Source: Scatophagus argus | Lineage: Eukaryota > Chordata > Actinopteri > Scatophagidae | Direction of reading: 5' to 3' | DNA: 64,000 nucleotides | Assembly (NCBI RefSeq): GCF_020382885.2 | Contig: NC_058515.1 | Span: 3,827,223 to 3,891,222, forward strand | Shown: in pieces, positions 59,047 to 64,000 of the stretch | Position numbering within the stretch: position 1 is the stretch's first letter | Layout of the letters: each line of letters starts with the position of its first letter | Notes under the pieces: generated by a model | Databases searched by the model: none | What the model saw: only the letters and a program-made list of their open reading frames with translations | What the model was told of the DNA's origin: nothing | Translations under genes and position numbers: made by a program

Positions 59047-59105
59047 GCCAATCCCGGCGTTTCGTCTGGATCACAGACTTACGTCACCATAGCAACAGCT
59101 GACGT
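59047..59105. promoter_or_regulatory. RFX X-box with CRE and CCAAT motifs
   Basis: GTCACCATAGCAAC (59083-59096) fits the RFX X-box palindrome GTNRCC-N(0-3)-RGYAAC at every position. TTACGTCA (59080-59087) overlaps it as a CRE, a second CRE half TGACGT lies at 59100-59105, and CCAAT at 59047-59051. On the minus strand the order is CRE half, X-box overlapping CRE, about 28 bases, then ATTGG. This resembles the X-X2-Y arrangement bound by RFX, CREB and NF-Y, though with longer X-Y spacing than in MHC class II promoters. No transcript start is known here, so it could be a promoter or an enhancer. Confidence 0.45.
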
Positions 59106-60949
59106 GTAAAGTAACTGCCCAGAAAAAGTTTTCTGTAAGAGCATGTCTGTGAGCGCACACGCGTATGTGCATCTCTGTGTCTGATGAAACCCTCCCTTAT
59201 GCTCAGTACACCCATTTTTATGGAAAAAAAAAATTTCGATGACCTCATCCTCCCTCCACCTATCCAATTAATAGTCAGGCGGTCGCAATGGTCTCTCATT
59301 ATTTCTCACTTTCACCCTCCCTCCACACTCTCTTCACTGTTAGTCAATCCGCTCCAAATTGATTTTGTTATCAGTCTAATTCCATATCGCCGCTGCGTGT
59401 GGCCGACGTGTTATGGAGGGGGCTGCCTGGAAATGAGATGCAGAAATAGGAGAACAAAGAGACGACAAGGTCCACAGACACAGAGCCGCGAAAAGTGTGA
59501 TGGAGGAGGATGACATCATTGTTTCAGGACACAGCCGCAGCCGAAGGAGTCATGCGGCCCTGACTCGCCCTCCCTCCCTTTATGCGACTGTACATACATT
59601 CAGACGTCTGTCCATCAGTCTGTCTGTGTCAGTATCTGCATTAGACCCGTTGGGCTTTACTACTGGGAGTTCCTCTCCAATTCAAAAAACTTGCTTAAAA
59701 CACTGATTTGTTTTAGCTCCTAAAACGCTGACCTGGAGGTATGAGGATTTAATGTGGTACAACACTACACTTTACTTTGGAAATGTATTCAGGCACTATG
59801 TATGCATGCAGTCTACATAATGTTTTATGAATGCAGACATGGTGCATACACTCTATAATGCATGCACTGTATGTAGAGCTGCAGGTAACTTTTATTTTCA
59901 GCGTTGATTAATCTCAAGTCTATAAAATGTCAGAAAATAGTTGTTGGACTCCTATTGCAATTTCCCTGAGCCCATGTGACATGTTCAAATCACTTGTTTT
60001 GTCCAGCCAACAATCCAAAGCCCAAAAGATATTCAGTTTACTATGAAATAAAATAGAGAAAAGCACAAAACTCTCACGTCTGAGAGGATGGAAGCAGAAA
60101 CTTTCAGAATGTTTTCTTGACAAAGGATTTAAATAATTAATCACTTATCAAAACCGTAGTCAGTTGATGTTCTTAGAGGCCAACCAATAAATAAACCGAC
60201 TAAACTGTATGAACCATGTAGTACATGAAGGCATGCTGTTTCTCCTTCTCTTTGCCTGGCTGTGGGAACTCTACCACCTGTGCCTGCCTTCTCTCAACAA
60301 CATGGCCGCCTGGCAGGATGGCCATAATAACCCGTAACCATGGGGACGGCACTATAAGAATGAGCTAGAAACATAGATGGTGAGAAGCAAGGAGTGAAAG
60401 GAGGCAACCCACTGAGCCTGCTGACACCATATCACTCAAACACAAAGGTGACTCCTGGAGGTGGAGACGGAGGAGAGGGAAGATCAGGCCACAGAAGAGA
60501 AAAAGCCCTTCCTTTGTTTGCCGCATTGTCTGCCTGCTCGTTCCCTTCCTCTGTCATCTTACCTTGCGTCCTTCCCCTGACTAGCAGCCAGCGACCTCTC
60601 TCTTTCTTCATTTCTTTTGTGGCCTTGCCTCCTTCTCATTGCCCATTCATTTCCCTTTGTTTGGCAGGCATCTACTCAGAAATGATTGCTCCGCCTCCTT
60701 CTTCCCTTCCACCTACCACCTTATTCTCTTTTTGGGCTGTACCTTTCCGCCTTCAAGCATTATCTGCTTTTTCTTTCCCTCCATCACTTTTCCCTCTCAT
60801 TCCTTCTCTCCATCACTATCAAAATGGTTGCTCTATGTCCCTGCATGTAGTCTGTTGATGTTGATACTACCCTGTGAATGAGACTGAAGGCACATCCTGT
60901 GATGAAGGCGTGCATCATTTTCTATGAATGTGCATGTCTGTGCAGGCAG

Positions 60950-60956
<7 letters not shown>

Positions 60957-60989
<33 letters not shown>
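60957..60989. repeat. (GT)n microsatellite
   Basis: About 16 GT units lie in the kirrel1 first visible intron. Confidence 0.95.
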
Positions 60990-60990
<1 letters not shown>

Positions 60991-62361
60991 ACGCGACCCT
61001 CCCATTCTCTGGGGCTCCTCTCATACATGCATTTCACATCTGCAGAGCTTTATTTGTACTAAACCTCTGTTACAGACATTGTTACCATGGCTACAGCCAG
61101 TGAGGACCACTGACACAATGACAGACACAGTGGCCATGGCAACCTCAGGATCAGTGGTGGGTAATATGATAATTCATGGATGAGGCATCTGACACATCAC
61201 GGACACATGAATATGCTCAAAGCGCTGGAAAGCCGGCCCGGCGCTGGTAATCCACGAGCCTTTTGTGCAGGCAACATGCCGAGCGGCTGACAAAGAACAC
61301 ACTGCTGTAACCAAGGGTGACCACAACTAACAATAGCCGTCCTCTGGATAAGCTTGAACAAGGGGAAACATACATACATATCAAGCTGCTACTCTGCAGA
61401 AGTGTTGCTGCATAGCTTGCAGCGCAGCAGTGGCCACAGAATTCAGCTGGGACAATCGATATTATAATGAATCAATAATTCGCGACAGTGGTTCGCCATT
61501 GATTTTGGGCAGCGACCCATTCCTAAAGCCACTCCGCCTCCAAAAGCCATGTGATCTAGCAAGTAAACATCAGCGCCATCAACTGTGACAGCTTTCAGTC
61601 GGTCGGCTGATCCACCTCATGTTAGAGTACAGCATGGTAATGGAATCCAGCAGGACTATTTTACAAGCAATATCCCATCGATAAATCACCTCCTCCAAGG
61701 TCTGCTTTAATTCAATCCGGTGTAATCTAATTTTATTGATATGTACTGTAGATTCCTGCAATGTCATCTGTCACAAACCATCCAATAAAAACCTGGGGCC
61801 TTGACCTCATACAGTGAAGCAATATTAAGACAGAGCCCCTCGCCAATATCACCACCACAGCACAGCGTCGCTTTGAAGAGGAGGCTTCTTTATTGATAGC
61901 AAACACGATAAATGACTAGAAAGCAAAGTGAGTGGGGCGATAATAAATCTGGGTTAAGTCCTGGGTTGAAAGCCTTTGGATAGCATTAGGAAAATACTGT
62001 ACAACTTGTCTAATAATTGAGGTGTATTCTCTCATATGAACTAAATTCTTTTCAGAAAAGAGATGATTCCTACTTTTCCAAATTCAAGTCCTATCATGAA
62101 AATAATAAATATAACCCAGTACAGAGTAGTATACAACAGTTCAGTCAGACAATACCAGCATTTGATACTAGTTGTACGCAGATTTAGAGGTATCAAGGTA
62201 TTCCTTGATTAAACGTGACCTCTGATTGGTCCACTACTGCAGCAGCAGCTACAAACCATACAAACTGTGGTATGCTGAAGTCAAACGAGATGTGTCTCAA
62301 GTGTTGTTTCTAGTAAGGGCAAGATCCTTAAGCTCTAACTAAAGAAAAATGTAATCCTAGT

Positions 62362-62676
62362 GGCAATCCAACTTTGTGGCACTTTGTGCTTGTCCCTTTC
62401 CTGTTTCAACGTGACACTGCCCCCGTGCACAAAAAGAGATCCATAAAGTGTTTTTTTGCGAGTTTTGTTTGGAAGAACTTGAGTAGCCCAAACAGAACTG
62501 TGACTTCAGCTCCATCATGCAGCTTTGCCACGTCCTATCACCCAACATTAGTGTCGACGTGCAAATCCCTGCAGCCAGGTTCCAAAATCTTGTGGACCGC
62601 CTGAAACCACAGGAGTGGAGCTTGTTATAGCAGCATATTAATGCCAGTGGTCCACATACTTTAGGCCATACAGTGA
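62362..62676 (+). pseudogene. Decayed Tc1/mariner transposase C-terminal fragment
   Basis: From CCAACTTTGTGGC onward the plus strand follows the end of a Tc1-like fish transposase. It reads LFQRDTAPVHKKRSIKCFF, corresponding to the family block FQxDNAPVHKxxSI around the second catalytic Asp, then VWKNLSSPNRTVTSAPS. After frame loss the DNA shows AAATCCCTGCAGCC and TTATAGCAGCATATTAATGCC. It ends in TGGTCCACATACTTTAGGCC, which looks like the terminal inverted repeat. The N-terminal two thirds and the left repeat are absent and the frame is broken, so it is immobile. Confidence 0.7.
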
Positions 62677-63442
62677 ATCTTCAATCAAGCTGACATGACT
62701 AAGATGTAAACTAGGAAAAGCCTGATCTGCAACTGAAAATATGGGTAAACTGAATTAAGCTTAGCCTCGAGGGTATTGTATTAAGCTGGCTGTGGCAGTC
62801 TTTGAAAAAAATAATGCATCCTCAAAAAATGGTTTTAATGACTGGACTTCAAAGTCATTGATGATTATTACTACTAAGAGATGGCTCCCTCATTATTTGT
62901 AGTCGGCAACAATTTAGCCTGCAGGCTGTTAAATTACTTGACGAAGGGACGGTGAGCGCTGCGGTACTGTGGTAACAGATTTAGTTGGACGGCTGACCCT
63001 AATGTTGTTATCGTAAAGGGAAGATGGATGGAGCATGCCGAAACTCTCCCTCCCTCCCTCCCTCTCTGTCGGCCTTGTCCCCCTAGAGGAGCAGAAACTG
63101 GGAGAGAGCGGAGAAATGAAGTGACATCATCAGCGTCAGCCACATTCCTGCGGAGGGAGGGGGCGAGGAGGACGTGGAGGAAGGGGGGGGCAGAGAATGT
63201 CCCAAAACTTTTGAGGTTACAGGACCGACATCCTCCCTCCCCCATCCCCTGACACACACACACACACACACAAATGCATCCATTCTCCCTCCCTCTCCGC
63301 TTGTGTGTGCACGTTTTCCAGTGCACGTTAACGTGTGCGTGTTACAGTACATGGGCTCGTCCTCCTCCTCATCATGTGCTCCCTGTTTTAATTCATGTGC
63401 TTCTCCTCTTGTCCCCTCCCCCACTGCCTCCCCCACTCATAA

Positions 63443-63465
63443 CCCCCCCCCCCCCCCCCCCCCCC
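63443..63465. repeat. Poly-C run
   Basis: About 23 consecutive C bases are followed by a C/T-rich tract. Such runs are prone to sequencing and assembly length errors. Confidence 0.9.
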
Positions 63466-64000
63466 TTCTCTTTCTCTCTCCACCGACCAGAGGAATGCAA
63501 GAACCACATCTGGAACTTATTAGAGAGCGGGAGAGAGAAAGGGGTAGATGGAAAGAGAAGGATCAGTAATGTTGGGGGGTGGGGTGGGGTAGGGGGTAGA
63601 AGAAGAAAAAAAGTAGGAGTCGGATTGAAGGAAAAAAAAAAAGTCCAGGAGGGGACAGACAGAGAGAAAGATTGAACTTTTTGTCATGTTGGGAGAGAAA
63701 GCCAAAGAAGCACGAAAGAAAGTTAACAGCAATTGCCGTTAATACCAATTAACCTCAGCAGGGACAGGGGCAGTGGGAGAGCTCAGATGTGGGTTCAATC
63801 ACTCCCGATACCAGCGCAAATGTAGCCTTTGAACCAGCCGCGACCATATTCTGTTTGAATGAGCAGCCTCACTGTCCCCACTGAGGGAGCAGTCAAGCCT
63901 GAGTAATAGTCCCTTTCTCTCTGCCACTGGCCTCCCCGACCGCTCCTCCTCCTCCTCCTCCTTCGTCCTCGTCCCTCTCTCTCGCTTTTCTTTTCATCCA

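Larger units (their letters stand above)
54420..64000 (-). other. First visible kirrel1 intron, running off the window
   Basis: Nearly 10 kb with no supported exon. I looked on the minus strand for a signal-peptide exon ending in phase 1 before a GT donor and found none that convinces. The content is mixed: pyrimidine-rich tracts (54825-54970, 55370-56000), microsatellites at 60957-60989 and 63252-63272, a C run at 63443-63465, a Tc1/mariner remnant at 62362-62676, and stretches of complex, non-repetitive sequence (59040-59110, 61430-61960, 63770-63900). These last look like regulatory DNA. A large first intron is typical for kirrel genes. Confidence 0.65.

Noticed and set aside
60394-60881. 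154-residue plus-strand frame rich in Pro, Ser and Phe
   Set aside because: It reads through CT-rich intron sequence, and the composition explains the open frame.
63028-63748. Overlapping frames at the right end, including a hydrophobic minus-strand start near 63748
   Set aside because: I checked these as a possible kirrel1 signal exon. There is no suitable phase-1 donor, and the sequence is simple purine/pyrimidine repeat.

Overview
The window looks like nuclear DNA from a bony fish (teleost, probably a percomorph). All genes are split into short exons by compact GT-AG introns. The spaces between exons are AT-rich and full of microsatellites, with fish-type retroposon debris, including tRNA-derived SINE copies with the core shared by teleost V-SINEs. 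No prokaryotic, organellar or viral genome features were found.

Six protein genes are visible, all transcribed from the minus strand, so they read right to left. From left to right: (1) cskmt, the mitochondrial citrate-synthase lysine methyltransferase, in two exons at 629-2106; (2) otub1, the K48-specific ovarian-tumour deubiquitinase, in seven exons at 3333-7714; (3) a nectin-family adhesion receptor, best read as nectin4, in eleven exons at 11372-24685; (4) fcer1g, the Fc receptor gamma ITAM adaptor, in five exons at 26491-32044; (5) ndufs2, the 49-kDa quinone-site subunit of respiratory complex I, in fourteen exons at 32614-39631; (6) kirrel1 (Neph1), fifteen exons at 42144-54419, with its signal-peptide exon not found and presumably beyond the right edge. 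Exon coordinates were built by hand from splice signals, reading phase and recalled family alignment. Within each gene all phases close, which is strong internal support.

The genes are not an operon. Nectin4, fcer1g, ndufs2 and kirrel1 have human counterparts on 1q23, and otub1 and cskmt have counterparts on 11q12-q13. The stretch at about 7.7-11.4 kb is therefore a join between two ancestral blocks.

The most interesting non-standard signals are: an 18-base, phase-0 microexon candidate in the kirrel1 cytoplasmic tail, directly before the Tyr-Tyr-Asn signalling motif; a CT microsatellite that itself forms the polypyrimidine tract of a kirrel1 splice acceptor; an RFX X-box/CRE/CCAAT cluster and other complex non-coding blocks in the first visible kirrel1 intron; a nested series of 5'-truncated SINE copies with target-site duplications; and decayed LINE and Tc1/mariner fragments.
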